Notes: a model not told the origin generated them from the letters alone. A stretch of DNA of 64,000 nt from Nitrosopumilus ureiphilus (GCF_013407185.1 NZ_CP026995.1:186001-250000); one strand, 5' to 3'. Numbered from the stretch's first letter, positions 49,790 through 59,418 are shown. Numbers and translations: made by a program.

Positions 49790-51886
49790 ATGGCAGAATC
49801 TGTAATTTTATCACCCAAATCAATTGCTGTCATAGGGGCTTCTGACAAAAGAGGAAGTGTCGGTGCTACAATCACCTCTAATATTATGAATGGTTTCAAA
49901 GGTTCCGTTTATCCAATTAGTCCATCACGAGAAACAGTATTTTACAAAAAAGCATACAAGAGTGTTTTAGACGTTCCAAAATCAATTGATCTTGCAGTTA
50001 TTGTTATTAAAAATACGCTCGTTGCACCTGTCTTAGAAGAATGTGGTAAAAAGAAAATCAAAGGAGTAATTATCATCACTGCAGGTTTCAAAGAAGTGGA
50101 TGAAGAAGGAGCAAAACGAGAACAAGAACTAAAAGATATTGCTAAAAAATACAAAATTCACGTCATTGGACCAAACTGTCTTGGTGTGATGAACCTTGAT
50201 CCAAAAACAATGATGAATTCTACATTTCTTAAAGTTACACCAAAGTCTGGAAAAATTGCACTTGTATCTCAAAGCGGTGCAATATGTGCAGCATTAGTTG
50301 AGGATGCTAGTGCCCAGGGAATAGGTTTCTCAGCAGTTGTAAGTCTTGGAAATAAAGCCGTAATGAGCGAAGTTGATGTTCTAAAGATTCTTGCAAACCA
50401 CAAACAGACCGAAGTTATTGTAATGTATCTTGAAGACATGGGGGATGGTCAAGAATTTCTTAAAGTTTGTAAAAATATTACTAAAAAACTCAAAAAACCT
50501 GTTCTTGTGCTCAAATCTGGACGTAGTCCAGAGGGTGCAAAGGCTGCAATGTCTCATACTGGAGCCTTGATGGGTTCAGATGAAATCTATGATGCATTAC
50601 TAAAACAATCCGGTGCAATTCGAGTTGATACTATGGAAGAACTCTTTGATTACGCTACTGCATTTTCAAAACAACCATTGCCAACAGGCGGTGATCTTGT
50701 TATCGTGTCAAATGCAGGTGGTCCTGCAATCATCTCTACTGACGCATGCTCTAAAATGAAAATCAAAATGGCAGACATTACTAGCGTTAGAAAAAAAATC
50801 GATGAAGTTATTCCACCCTGGGGAAGCTCTAGAAATCCAGTTGATATCGTAGGTGATGCTGATTTTAATAGATTCCATAATGTTTTAGATAGAGTCCTAA
50901 AGCATCCACGAGTTGGTTCTGTTATATCCATGTGTACTCCATCTGGAACTCTCAATTATGACAAACTTGCTGAAGTAATTGTTGAAATGTCAAAGAAATA
51001 CAAAAAAACAATGCTTGCAAGTCTGATGGGACTAGACGAAGGAATTACTAACAGAGAAATTTTAGCTGATGGTAATGTTCCATATTATACATATGCAGAA
51101 GGTGCAATTAGAACACTTTCAGCAATGATTAGATTTTCTAATTGGATTAAAGCTCCAAATGGAAAAATTACTAAATTCAAAGTAAACAAAGCTAAAGCAA
51201 AAAAGATCTTCGATAAAGTCAAAAAAGAAAAGAGACCAAATCTTCTAGAAGAAGAAGGGCAAGAAGTTCTCAAAGCATATGGATTGCCGTTACCTCAAAG
51301 TGCACTAGCTAAAAATGAAGCAGAAGCAGTAAAGATTGCCAAGAAGATTGGTTATCCTGTTGTAATGAAAATTGCATCACCTCAGATTATTCATAAATCT
51401 GATGCTGGTGGTGTTAAAGTAAATATTACAAACGATGAAGAGATCAAAGATGCATTCAAAACAATTGTCAAAAATGCTAAAAAATACAACAAGAACGCCG
51501 AGATTAAAGGAGTTTTGATTGTAGAGATGATAAAAGGTGGCAAGGAACTAATCATTGGTTCAAAACTTGAACCCGGTTTTGGTCCAGTAATTATGCTCGG
51601 AATGGGAGGAATCTATGTCGAAGTTCTTAAAGATGTTACATTCAAACTTGCACCAGTAACTGATATTGAAGCTGATGACATGATAGCCTCAATTAAAACT
51701 CAAAAACTACTACAAGGAGTTAGAGGTGAGAAACCATCTGATATTGCAAAACTCTCTGAATGCATTCAGAGATTGTCTCAACTAGTTTCTGACTTTAAAG
51801 AAATCAAAGAGTTAGACATGAATCCGGTACTAGTCATGGAAAAGGGTAAAGGCTGTCGTATTCTTGATGTCCGAATAGGACTCTGA
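49790..51886 (+). CDS. ADP-forming acyl-CoA synthetase (probable 4-hydroxybutyryl-CoA synthetase)
   Basis: The 698-residue protein fuses the alpha and beta parts. Residues 1-130 bind CoA (VIGASDKRGSVGATI), 150-450 include the ligase region with the phospho-His loop S-H-T-G-A-L, and 480-698 is an ATP-grasp domain (K-S-D-A-G-G-V). The neighbour gene is 4-hydroxybutyryl-CoA dehydratase. In Nitrosopumilus maritimus an enzyme at the same position was shown to be the energy-saving 4-hydroxybutyryl-CoA synthetase, so this is the best assignment. Confidence 0.9.
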   Translation: MAESVILSPKSIAVIGASDKRGSVGATITSNIMNGFKGSVYPISPSRETVFYKKAYKSVLDVPKSIDLAVIVIKNTLVAPVLEECGKKKIKGVIIITAGFKEVDEEGAKREQELKDIAKKYKIHVIGPNCLGVMNLDPKTMMNSTFLKVTPKSGKIALVSQSGAICAALVEDASAQGIGFSAVVSLGNKAVMSEVDVLKILANHKQTEVIVMYLEDMGDGQEFLKVCKNITKKLKKPVLVLKSGRSPEGAKAAMSHTGALMGSDEIYDALLKQSGAIRVDTMEELFDYATAFSKQPLPTGGDLVIVSNAGGPAIISTDACSKMKIKMADITSVRKKIDEVIPPWGSSRNPVDIVGDADFNRFHNVLDRVLKHPRVGSVISMCTPSGTLNYDKLAEVIVEMSKKYKKTMLASLMGLDEGITNREILADGNVPYYTYAEGAIRTLSAMIRFSNWIKAPNGKITKFKVNKAKAKKIFDKVKKEKRPNLLEEEGQEVLKAYGLPLPQSALAKNEAEAVKIAKKIGYPVVMKIASPQIIHKSDAGGVKVNITNDEEIKDAFKTIVKNAKKYNKNAEIKGVLIVEMIKGGKELIIGSKLEPGFGPVIMLGMGGIYVEVLKDVTFKLAPVTDIEADDMIASIKTQKLLQGVRGEKPSDIAKLSECIQRLSQLVSDFKEIKELDMNPVLVMEKGKGCRILDVRIGL

Positions 51887-51959
51887 TCGCAATTCATTCC
51901 TAAAATTTACTCAATACGCTTTTAGAATATTTATACAACATCAAAACCAATATTGTTAG

Positions 51960-53486
51960 ATGGCTAATGTCTTGAAGACGATTAGGACAGGCAATGATTA
52001 TATTGAAAGTCTCAGAGGTAGAGATCTCAAAATTTATCTATTTGGAGAACTAGTAAAAGAACCAGTAGACCATCCAATGATTAGACCGTCAATTAATGCA
52101 GTTGCTGAGACTTATGATCTTGCAGTCAGAGAAGAAGAATTAGCTTCTGCAAATTCATCTCTTACTGGATTGAAGGTTAATCGATTTTTACACATTGCAG
52201 AAAGTGCACAAGATTTAGTTTTACAAAATAAAATGCAAAGAAAACTAGGACAAAACACTGGAACATGTTTCCAGAGATGTGTTGGAATGGATGCATTAAA
52301 TTCTTTGCACTCTACAACATTTGAAATTGATGAGAAACATGGAACAGATTATCATAAAAGATTTTTAGAATTTGTAAAGATGGTTCAAAAAGAAAATCTT
52401 GTAATCGGTGGTGCAATGACTGATCCTAAAGGTGATAGAAGCAAAGGACCTGCAGAACAAGATGATCCAGATCTGTTTACAAGAATTGTAGATAAAGATG
52501 AGAAAGGAATCTATGTTTCTGGTGCAAAAGCGCACCAAACTGGCTGCATTAACTCACATTGGATTATTTTGATGCCAACAGTTAGACTAACAGAAAATGA
52601 CAAAGATTGGGCAATTGTTGGAGCAATTCCGGCTGATGCAAAAGGTGTTACTTACATCTATGGTAGACAATCTTGTGATACTCGAAGTATGGAAGAAGGC
52701 GACATTGATGATGGTAATGCAAAATTTGGTGGACAAGAAGCATTAATCATTTTAGATAGAGTGTTTATTCCATGGGACAAAGTTTTCATGAATGGTGAAT
52801 ATGAGTTTGCATCCATGCTCATAGAGCGTTTTACTTGTTATCATAGACGCAGTTATGTCTGTAAAACGGGACTTGGCGATGTACTAATTGGTGCAGCTGC
52901 AACAATTGCAGATTACAATGGAGTTCCAAAGGTATCTCATATCAAAGACAAAATTATTGAAATGACTCATCTTAATGAGACTATCTTTGCTGCAGGACTT
53001 GCATCTTCCCACCAAGGCCATAAGATGAAATCTGGTGTTTACCTAAATGATGATATGCTTGCTCAAGTTTGTAAACATAACGTAACTCGATTCCCATATG
53101 AAATAAGTAGACTTGCACAAGACATTGCAGGTGGTCTAGTAGTAACTCTTCCATCTGAAAAAGACTTTAGACATCCAGAAGCAGGACCACTACTCAAAAA
53201 ATACCTAGCAGGAAGAAAAGGCGTTGATGTTGAAAATAGAATGAGAATATTGAGATTAATTGAAAACATGACTCTTGGTAGAAATGCCGTTGGATATCTA
53301 ACAGAGTCCATGCATGGTGCAGGTTCTCCTCAAGCACAACGAATCCAGATTCAAAGACAGATGCAAGTAGGATACAAAAAGAATCTTGCAAAGAATCTGG
53401 CAGGAATTACAAACGATGTTGAAGAACCACATGAACCCTCTGAATACTTTAAGCGACTCTTCAAAACTAAAGAATCGATTCTTTAA
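51960..53486 (+). CDS. 4-hydroxybutyryl-CoA dehydratase
   Basis: This FAD and [4Fe-4S] enzyme converts 4-hydroxybutyryl-CoA to crotonyl-CoA in the hydroxypropionate/hydroxybutyrate carbon-fixation cycle. The cluster ligands are visible: C-F-Q-R-C and, further on, the His and Cys in CYHRRSYVC. FAD-binding acyl-CoA dehydrogenase-like sequence fills the rest; 508 residues is normal. It follows the CoA synthetase by 73 bp, and the two catalyse adjacent steps. A TATA-like ATATTTATAC lies about 30 bp upstream. Confidence 0.95.
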   Translation: MANVLKTIRTGNDYIESLRGRDLKIYLFGELVKEPVDHPMIRPSINAVAETYDLAVREEELASANSSLTGLKVNRFLHIAESAQDLVLQNKMQRKLGQNTGTCFQRCVGMDALNSLHSTTFEIDEKHGTDYHKRFLEFVKMVQKENLVIGGAMTDPKGDRSKGPAEQDDPDLFTRIVDKDEKGIYVSGAKAHQTGCINSHWIILMPTVRLTENDKDWAIVGAIPADAKGVTYIYGRQSCDTRSMEEGDIDDGNAKFGGQEALIILDRVFIPWDKVFMNGEYEFASMLIERFTCYHRRSYVCKTGLGDVLIGAAATIADYNGVPKVSHIKDKIIEMTHLNETIFAAGLASSHQGHKMKSGVYLNDDMLAQVCKHNVTRFPYEISRLAQDIAGGLVVTLPSEKDFRHPEAGPLLKKYLAGRKGVDVENRMRILRLIENMTLGRNAVGYLTESMHGAGSPQAQRIQIQRQMQVGYKKNLAKNLAGITNDVEEPHEPSEYFKRLFKTKESIL

Positions 53487-53694
53487 AATCATTTCAACTT
53501 AGATTGACACTATTAGATATTCAAACCAAGATTTTTTACTAATTCATAAATGATTCTACTCTTGAAACAGATAATTTCTGAGGATCCTTTTTTAGTAAAT
53601 TCGACGTAATGATACTACCAAGCAAGCAGGACGATCTATTGCTTGAATCTAAAGCATATGTGAACCTGTTTGCTTGAATTTTAACGAATTTGAT

Positions 53695-54411
53695 TCATTC
53701 TTTCTTTTTCTCATCTGTATTGTTTTCTTCAACAGATTTTTCTATACCTTCTAATTTTTTTTCAATGTCTTCTGATGTCTCCCCATGTTCTGATGTCTCC
53801 CCATGTTCTGAATATTCAGAGTCTTTCTCTATTTTATCAATGTCAGATAGATCTTCAATAATATCTGGATTTTCTGAGTTTATGGGATCGGTGAATGTGA
53901 GTTCTTTTTCATTTTTCTTCTTTACCATCTGTTTTACAACCATGATACCTATCACAACTGCAATTATGACATAGTTGATTGGTGGTTTTAGTAACTGTGT
54001 GACATATCCAACTTGTGGAATCGTATATGCTACTTTTCCTATGTATTCTTCTTCAGTAATTGGAAAATCAGTTCCAGGAATAGATGCAGGATTTGCATCA
54101 CCTTTTGTTCTAATTGTTTTAGGATCATCATCAATAATTGATGCAACTCTATGTACAATTACTCGATTGTGATCAGATGGCCGATTAAATACAATGATGT
54201 CTCCTATTTCAATATCTTCAAAAGGTTCGTGTCCTTGTACTACTAGTACGTCGTATACTTGTAAAACTGGAATCATACTTCCACTTGCAACTACATAAAA
54301 TGGGTTTTGTGTTCCAAAAGCAACTTGTAATCCTATCCAAATAATTAAAACTCCTACGCCTACAATGATAATATCTTTGATAACTCCTTTAGAGATGGAT
54401 CTTTTTGCCAA
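53695..54411 (-). CDS. Archaeal signal peptidase I (Sec11-like)
   Basis: An N-terminal membrane helix (13-29) is followed by the catalytic domain: VASGSMIPVL with the nucleophile Ser, I-V-F-N-R-P, then VIVHRV with the His of the Ser-His archaeal type, and TKGDANPASIPG. A second membrane helix (about 145-165) precedes a Lys-rich stretch and an acidic tail with a repeated S-E-H-G-E-T module. The tail is atypical and probably cytoplasmic. The start is TTG. Confidence 0.9.
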   Translation of the reverse strand: MAKRSISKGVIKDIIIVGVGVLIIWIGLQVAFGTQNPFYVVASGSMIPVLQVYDVLVVQGHEPFEDIEIGDIIVFNRPSDHNRVIVHRVASIIDDDPKTIRTKGDANPASIPGTDFPITEEEYIGKVAYTIPQVGYVTQLLKPPINYVIIAVVIGIMVVKQMVKKKNEKELTFTDPINSENPDIIEDLSDIDKIEKDSEYSEHGETSEHGETSEDIEKKLEGIEKSVEENNTDEKKKE

Positions 54412-54450
54412 TTACATTATCGCCTTAGTATCATTGATTAAATTTGTTAG

Positions 54451-55176
54451 CTAGATCTTGGTTCCACATTCTTCACAAAATTTAGAACCCTCCTTATTTC
54501 CAAAACCACAATTAGAGCATTTTCCAGGCTGAGACACTTCTTCTGGATTTCCTAAAAGAATAATTTCTCCAATCTTTTTGATATTACTCCATGGGACACT
54601 ACCTTCAGTACTATCATTTTTAGTAATTACTAGAACCATTGATTGTGTAGAATCAATTCCCACTTGTTTTGCAGTTCCGATCTTGTTAGCATTTTCATCA
54701 TATACTCCTCTTCCTTCAATTGAACTAACTGATGTTGCTGGATCTGGCTGTGTAACTGTTTGCTGTGGAGTTTGCACTTTAGGTTCTACAACTTGTTGTG
54801 GTGCACTTTCAACTGTAGGTTCTAATGGTTTTGCAACTCCAACATCTCCAGTTTCATCTTGTTTTCTAAATTCTCTGTATTCTGCAATTGATGCATTACA
54901 TGAATTGCAAATGTATTGTCCTTTTTCATATAGGATGAGATTCTCTGCAACTTCTTCATTGGGATTTTCAAATTCTATTTTTGGAGAACCTTCAAATTCT
55001 TTTTCACAAGTATTGCAAAAATGTTTAGTAATTCTTTCAGCTTCTAATCTTCCGATTGGTGCTAAAAACAGATCTGGCCCGCCTAGGTTGCCTTTCATCT
55101 GTTGTTCATCTGTAACTGTGGCCATAACATAGCCTCCGGAACCTCGTAATTTCTTTAATCTAAGTTCTGAACTCAT
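54451..55176 (-). CDS. PRC-barrel and zinc-ribbon protein
   Basis: The 241-residue protein has an N-terminal double-Cys zinc site (FCNTCEKEF and YICNSCNASI). A Pro/Gln-rich linker follows, then a PRC-barrel-like domain (RGVYDENANKIGTAKQVGID) and a C-terminal zinc ribbon (CSNCGFGNKEGSKFCEECG). It has no membrane helix. The adapter-like layout suggests binding to RNA or protein. It is near signal peptidase on the same strand. Confidence 0.75.
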   Translation of the reverse strand: MSSELRLKKLRGSGGYVMATVTDEQQMKGNLGGPDLFLAPIGRLEAERITKHFCNTCEKEFEGSPKIEFENPNEEVAENLILYEKGQYICNSCNASIAEYREFRKQDETGDVGVAKPLEPTVESAPQQVVEPKVQTPQQTVTQPDPATSVSSIEGRGVYDENANKIGTAKQVGIDSTQSMVLVITKNDSTEGSVPWSNIKKIGEIILLGNPEEVSQPGKCSNCGFGNKEGSKFCEECGTKI

Positions 55177-55291
55177 GTCTGGGTTTTGTCAAAACGTCAT
55201 TTAAGTATATATGAAATTTTATTCCACAACAAAAAATATGGTGTAAATTCTGGTGAACATTTTTAGGTACGTTTAACTCAATATCATTACA

Positions 55292-55618
55292 ATGGGAATT
55301 ACTCAAATTTCAGATGCAAAATCATGGGAAATCAATGTGATAAACTCTGACGTTCCTGTATTTGTAGACTTTTGGGCCGAATGGTGTGGTCCATGTAGAA
55401 TGGTAGGTCCAGTAGTTGAAGAATTGGCTAATGACTATGACGGCAAAGTAAAATTTGTCAAGGTTAATGTTGATGAGGCCAATGAATTGGCATCTAAATA
55501 CAACGTCTTTAGTATTCCAACCTTAATCCTCCTTAACAAAGGCGAAATAGTCAGCCAGCAAGTAGGTGCAGCTTCTAAAGAATCATACAAAAATATGATT
55601 GATAGAGCACTTGCATAA
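55292..55618 (+). CDS. Thioredoxin
   Basis: The 108-residue protein has the classical fold and active site W-C-G-P-C-R, with F-W-A-E before it and the cis-Pro in SIPTLILL. It reduces disulphides in the cytoplasm. ATG 55292 is 30 bp downstream of a GGTACGTTTAACTC stretch that may be the promoter. Confidence 0.95.
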   Translation: MGITQISDAKSWEINVINSDVPVFVDFWAEWCGPCRMVGPVVEELANDYDGKVKFVKVNVDEANELASKYNVFSIPTLILLNKGEIVSQQVGAASKESYKNMIDRALA

Positions 55619-55683
55619 ACTCAAACACGTTTTCCTCTTTTTTGATCCTAAAGTAATTAATATTCCAAAACTTTAGTGGGAAT

Positions 55684-56214
55684 ATGTCATTTGGTGAAGT
55701 AGACACTCTAAACATGCTGTTTGATAAACTACAAAGTTTATTTGATGAATCTCAAGGTTACTATGAATCATTTCTGGATACTAATAACATGTACAAAAAA
55801 GGCCAACTCAGTGACAAAGAATTCTTCCAAAAACTAGGTGATTACACAGTAGCATATTCTGCATTAGAATTTCTTGCAATCAAAGTAATATTTGAAATGA
55901 AAAAATCTATGGGCACAGGTACAGGAAGCACACAGTCTCCTGGTTTGATGCCTGGAATGGGAAATCCTGGAATGATGGCAGGTGGCATGGGAATGCCGCC
56001 AAGAGCAGGAACTGCACAAAATCCAGTAGGTGGAGGTCCACCAGGAATTGTTTCTGCACAAGAAGTATTTGGAGATGTTGGAACTTTACCATCCCCTGAT
56101 CCATCTTTGATGCCACGTCAAAATACGCAAAATGTTGGCAATGGATGTTCTTCATGTGGTGCCACATTAAGATCTAACGCAAAATTTTGTACAAAGTGTG
56201 GCGCTAAAGCATAA
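55684..56214 (+). CDS. Zinc-ribbon protein with Gly/Met-rich linker
   Basis: The N-terminal 75 residues are helical. A Gly/Met/Pro-rich low-complexity linker (about 80-120) leads to a C-terminal zinc ribbon, C-S-S-C-G-A then C-T-K-C-G-A. Its C-terminal knuckle resembles that of the convergent gene at 56243 and of 54451, which suggests a local family of ribbon proteins. The function is unknown. Confidence 0.72.
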   Translation: MSFGEVDTLNMLFDKLQSLFDESQGYYESFLDTNNMYKKGQLSDKEFFQKLGDYTVAYSALEFLAIKVIFEMKKSMGTGTGSTQSPGLMPGMGNPGMMAGGMGMPPRAGTAQNPVGGGPPGIVSAQEVFGDVGTLPSPDPSLMPRQNTQNVGNGCSSCGATLRSNAKFCTKCGAKA

Positions 56215-56242
56215 AATTAGTTGAAAAAATCTTTTCTTATTT

Positions 56243-56599
56243 TTATTGTGTTGTACCACATTCAGGACAGAACTTTGCAGTAGCAGATAAACTAGTTCCA
56301 CATTCTGAACAAAACTTTCCATCTGATTGAACTTCATTGTAGGCATTTCCTACAACTGCTGAACTTCTTACTGCTCCTGATGGTTCGTATTTCTCATCAT
56401 CAATTAAGACTGGTTGAAAGTCTTGTTCTGTCAAATATGTCATCATTCTTGGAATTCCTTTCCCTTCATTTTTTGGATCTGGTATTGAATCTCCTAACCA
56501 AAATGCAAATCTCATTAAAGTTAATTCTGGTGTAGAGAATGCTAAAGTATGCTTTGACATGTAATCTTGTGCAGCTTTTTTGCCGTCAAAAACTTCCAT
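56243..56599 (-). CDS. Zinc-ribbon protein
   Basis: The 118-residue protein has a helical N-terminal domain (AAQDYMSKHTLAFSTPELTL) and a C-terminal zinc ribbon, F-C-S-E-C-G-T and F-C-P-E-C-G-T. It lies tail to tail with the zinc-ribbon gene at 55684. The two ribbons are similar but the other domains are unrelated. Confidence 0.7.
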   Translation of the reverse strand: MEVFDGKKAAQDYMSKHTLAFSTPELTLMRFAFWLGDSIPDPKNEGKGIPRMMTYLTEQDFQPVLIDDEKYEPSGAVRSSAVVGNAYNEVQSDGKFCSECGTSLSATAKFCPECGTTQ

Positions 56600-56699
56600 G
56601 ATGCTTATATTTTTTATTTATGTATAATAGTTTCTGGAATAGCATTCATTCGAAATGTTTTAACCAAATGATGCCACTAATGTATACGGGTTAAGGGGC

Positions 56700-57302
56700 A
56701 TGGGTATAGGTGACTTTAAAGAAAAGCTAATTGTGATCGGATTTCTTATAGGGCTATTTTTACCTCTAAGATTGGTTTTTGTAGAATATGTTTCTGATCA
56801 ATGGCTAGGTAATTTTGGCCTAATTTCCGGATTAGGAATTACTCTACTCATTTTAACAAAAAAAGGACGACTGGGAAAAATTGGCAGTATTTTGGAAAAG
56901 CAAATGAAAAAGACAATTTTTGGAAAGACTGGAAAATATGTAATTGGAATCTCTATTCTATCTTTACTATATTTTGGTAGTTCGATATTTTTCATGGAGA
57001 GAGGTGAATCTGTTTTCTCTGAGGACAAGGCTATGTTTTATGATGCTATAGTTTCAAACAATGACTTGAATCAACTAAATCCAAACAATCTAAAAAACAT
57101 CCATATTGTTTATGATTCTGATAACAGAATTTACTCTACATTTGACTATGCATTCTCAATTACATACGCGATAATGAATGAGTTTTCTAGTGGGTGGCTA
57201 GAGCATTTGTATTTTATTTTACTTGTAGAGCAAGTTGAAATTTTAGGAATTTTCCTCTTTTGTCGTATCTTTTCAAAACCAATTGTTTCAACACCTGCCT
57301 AA
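56700..57302 (+). CDS. Membrane protein, four helices
   Basis: The 200-residue protein has membrane helices at about 10-27, 38-53, 80-99 and 175-190, with an outer loop of about 70 residues between the third and fourth. No motif or family is recognised. The gene has an AT-rich promoter region and no close same-strand neighbour. Confidence 0.6.
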   Translation: MGIGDFKEKLIVIGFLIGLFLPLRLVFVEYVSDQWLGNFGLISGLGITLLILTKKGRLGKIGSILEKQMKKTIFGKTGKYVIGISILSLLYFGSSIFFMERGESVFSEDKAMFYDAIVSNNDLNQLNPNNLKNIHIVYDSDNRIYSTFDYAFSITYAIMNEFSSGWLEHLYFILLVEQVEILGIFLFCRIFSKPIVSTPA

Positions 57303-57354
57303 TTTTCGGATAAATCAAACACCATACTAAGTGTAATAATTAATGTGAAAAATT

Positions 57355-57432
57355 GTGAGAATTTACATTCCAATTAGGCCATCAAGAAAAACTGTTTCTG
57401 ATGATGCTGATGACGATATTGATGAATGGTAA
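57355..57432 (+). CDS. 25-residue acidic-tail peptide (tentative)
   Basis: A GTG-start ORF reads M-R-I-Y-I-P-I-R-P-S-R-K-T-V-S-D-D-A-D-D-D-I-D-E-W. A basic start and acidic end are unusual, but the length makes chance possible. It sits between the membrane protein gene and tRNA-Ala. Confidence 0.25.
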   Translation: MRIYIPIRPSRKTVSDDADDDIDEW

Positions 57433-57480
57433 TTAAAAATAACAATCAAACCATTGTTAATTTAATTTCAAAAGTTTTGG

Positions 57481-57552
57481 TGGACCGGGAGAGAATCGAA
57501 CCCTCGACATCCTCGTTGCGAACGAGGCATTATACCCCTAAATCACCGGCCC
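57481..57552 (-). tRNA. tRNA-Ala (CGC)
   Basis: Acceptor stem GGGCCGG pairs with CCGGTCC and includes the G3-T70 pair that identifies alanine tRNA. Anticodon stem CCTCG/CGAGG encloses TTCGCAA, giving CGC. The T arm is GAGGGTTCGATTCTCTC. Confidence 0.95.
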
Positions 57553-57627
57553 AATGAACTATCTCTTAGAGCTGTGCTTTTATTCATTTTCTCAACGCAT
57601 AATAGACTGCAAGCATAATGTTCTCAT

Positions 57628-59019
57628 ATGACGTATGATGCTGTGATTACTGATTCACACGTTATTCTTCCTCAAGGAATGGTTGACAAAAATATCATAA
57701 TTGATGACGGAAAAATAGTTGGATTAACCCATGATACTCCTGCATGTGATAATAAAATAAATGGAAACGGATTGATTTCTGTTCCAGGTCCAATTGACAC
57801 TCATGTTCACTATGGCGTTTATTCTCCGATTAATGAAGCAGCAAAAACTGAATCTCATGCAGCGGCAATTGGCGGAATTACAACTATGATGAGAATGCTA
57901 AGACTGGGAGATTCATTTACAAAATCATTACAAGCTCAGCTTGATGCGGCATCTAAGAATCATTATGTTGATTATGCAATCCATGCTTCAATTTTCACTA
58001 ACGATCAAATTAATGAGATGAATTTTTGTGTGGATAAAGGAATCACGTCTTTTAAAATTTACATGAATCTAGGTGGTGAAATTGGTCACGTATACATGGA
58101 TATGCCGCCTGATTCATTTGATCTTGTAGCAGCTCAGGTAGACGTAACCGATGAAATAGTTGAGCAAACAGTAAAGACTGCCGCATTACTTGGTTGTCCA
58201 GTACTAGTTCATGCTGAAGACTATGAGTCATGTGGCTGTGGAATTAAAACTGCAAAAGAGAAAAAACAAGACGGATTGCATGCCTGGTCTGAAAGTCGTT
58301 CCCCTGAATTTGAGGCAAAAGCAATCAAAACAGTATCTAAATTTGGACGCGATTATGGCTGTGTGATTTACTTTGTACATATTGGCTCTGAGCGAGCACT
58401 TGCACAGATTGAAGAAGAGAGAAAACTTGGAACAAAAATTTTTGTTGAAACCTGTCCACACTACCTTACTCTATCTTATGAGAAACAACAAGGATATCTT
58501 GCTAAAGTAATGCCTCCAATAAGATCAGAAAAAGACTCCAAGGCAGTTTGGAGTGCTTTATCAAATAATTTGATCAACACAATTGGTACAGATCATGTTG
58601 CAAATCAACTAAAACTCAAACTTGGAGGAGATGATGTGTGGAGTGCACTTGCGGGTTTTCCAGGAATTGGAACAGTGCTTCCAATACTACTCAATGATGG
58701 AGTAAATCAAAACAGAATAACCCTTGAACAATTTGTAAAATTTACTAGTCAAAATGCTGCTCAAATCTTTGGAATGTATCCACAAAAAGGAACTCTTGAG
58801 AAAAATTCAGATGCAGACATTACCATGATAGATTTAAAAAAAGAAAAAAAGGCCACATCTGATTTGTTTGGCGGATTCTCTGATTATATTGTATATGAAG
58901 GAAGAAATCTAAAAGGATGGCCTGTAAAGACAATTGTACGGGGAGAAACTGTTGCTGAAAATTTTGAGGTTATTGGTAAATTGGGTCATGGCAAGCTAGT
59001 TGAGCGAAAAATCAACTGA
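57628..59019 (+). CDS. Dihydroorotase/dihydropyrimidinase-like amidohydrolase
   Basis: The 463-residue protein has the metal motif P-I-D-T-H-V-H, the Lys region G-I-T-S-F-K-I-Y-M for carboxylation, H-A-E-D in a third motif, V-H-I-G and the Asp in NTIGTDHV. Dihydroorotases, hydantoinases and allantoinases share these. The C-terminal domain (V-Y-E-G-R-N-L-K-G) resembles hydantoinases. The substrate cannot be fixed from sequence alone. It is preceded by tRNA-Ala on the other strand. Confidence 0.85.
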   Translation: MTYDAVITDSHVILPQGMVDKNIIIDDGKIVGLTHDTPACDNKINGNGLISVPGPIDTHVHYGVYSPINEAAKTESHAAAIGGITTMMRMLRLGDSFTKSLQAQLDAASKNHYVDYAIHASIFTNDQINEMNFCVDKGITSFKIYMNLGGEIGHVYMDMPPDSFDLVAAQVDVTDEIVEQTVKTAALLGCPVLVHAEDYESCGCGIKTAKEKKQDGLHAWSESRSPEFEAKAIKTVSKFGRDYGCVIYFVHIGSERALAQIEEERKLGTKIFVETCPHYLTLSYEKQQGYLAKVMPPIRSEKDSKAVWSALSNNLINTIGTDHVANQLKLKLGGDDVWSALAGFPGIGTVLPILLNDGVNQNRITLEQFVKFTSQNAAQIFGMYPQKGTLEKNSDADITMIDLKKEKKATSDLFGGFSDYIVYEGRNLKGWPVKTIVRGETVAENFEVIGKLGHGKLVERKIN

Positions 59020-59030
59020 TTCTTTATGAA

Positions 59031-59315
59031 ATGTGAGCGGAAAAACCACAAACCCTTCAGGGTTGGGATGAGAGCGAGCACACCACAACTCAAAGCAAAA
59101 CACAATCAAATATTCAAATAAAATATGCGTGTAAGAAAACCAATGACATATGATACCGCAGGAACTGTGGGAATCATCAAAATACAAACGCCTGAGTCTG
59201 AAAAGACAATTCCCGACCAAGGGATGCGAGAGCCACAACCACAAACGTCTGCGAAAGCAACTTTGAGGCTCGATGAAGCAGGAAGCCACGATGCTTTAGT
59301 AAGTGGTAGTTCACG
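59031..59315 (+). mobile_element. TnpB/omega-RNA-derived mini-element, copy D
   Basis: It begins with TGAGCGGAAAAACC and the hairpin AAACCCTTCAGGGTT and ends with GAAGCAGGAAGCCAC, a stem around CTTTAG, then GTGGTAGTTCA. The last part is the well-known right-end scaffold of TnpB elements. Between them a frame reads T-A-G-T-V-G-I and ends D-E-A-G-S-H-D-A-L-V-S-G, like a TnpB C-terminus. It follows TTAT. No other tnpB sequence remains; the rest to 59,418 is AT-rich with no gene. Confidence 0.7.
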
Positions 59316-59418
59316 AATACTATAAGACATGATAATTCTGAAACAAAATCCTGAATTTTAAAATCATTTAGAACAATTTACAGAGTGTTTTAATTGGAAA
59401 AAATACCAATTACATTAA

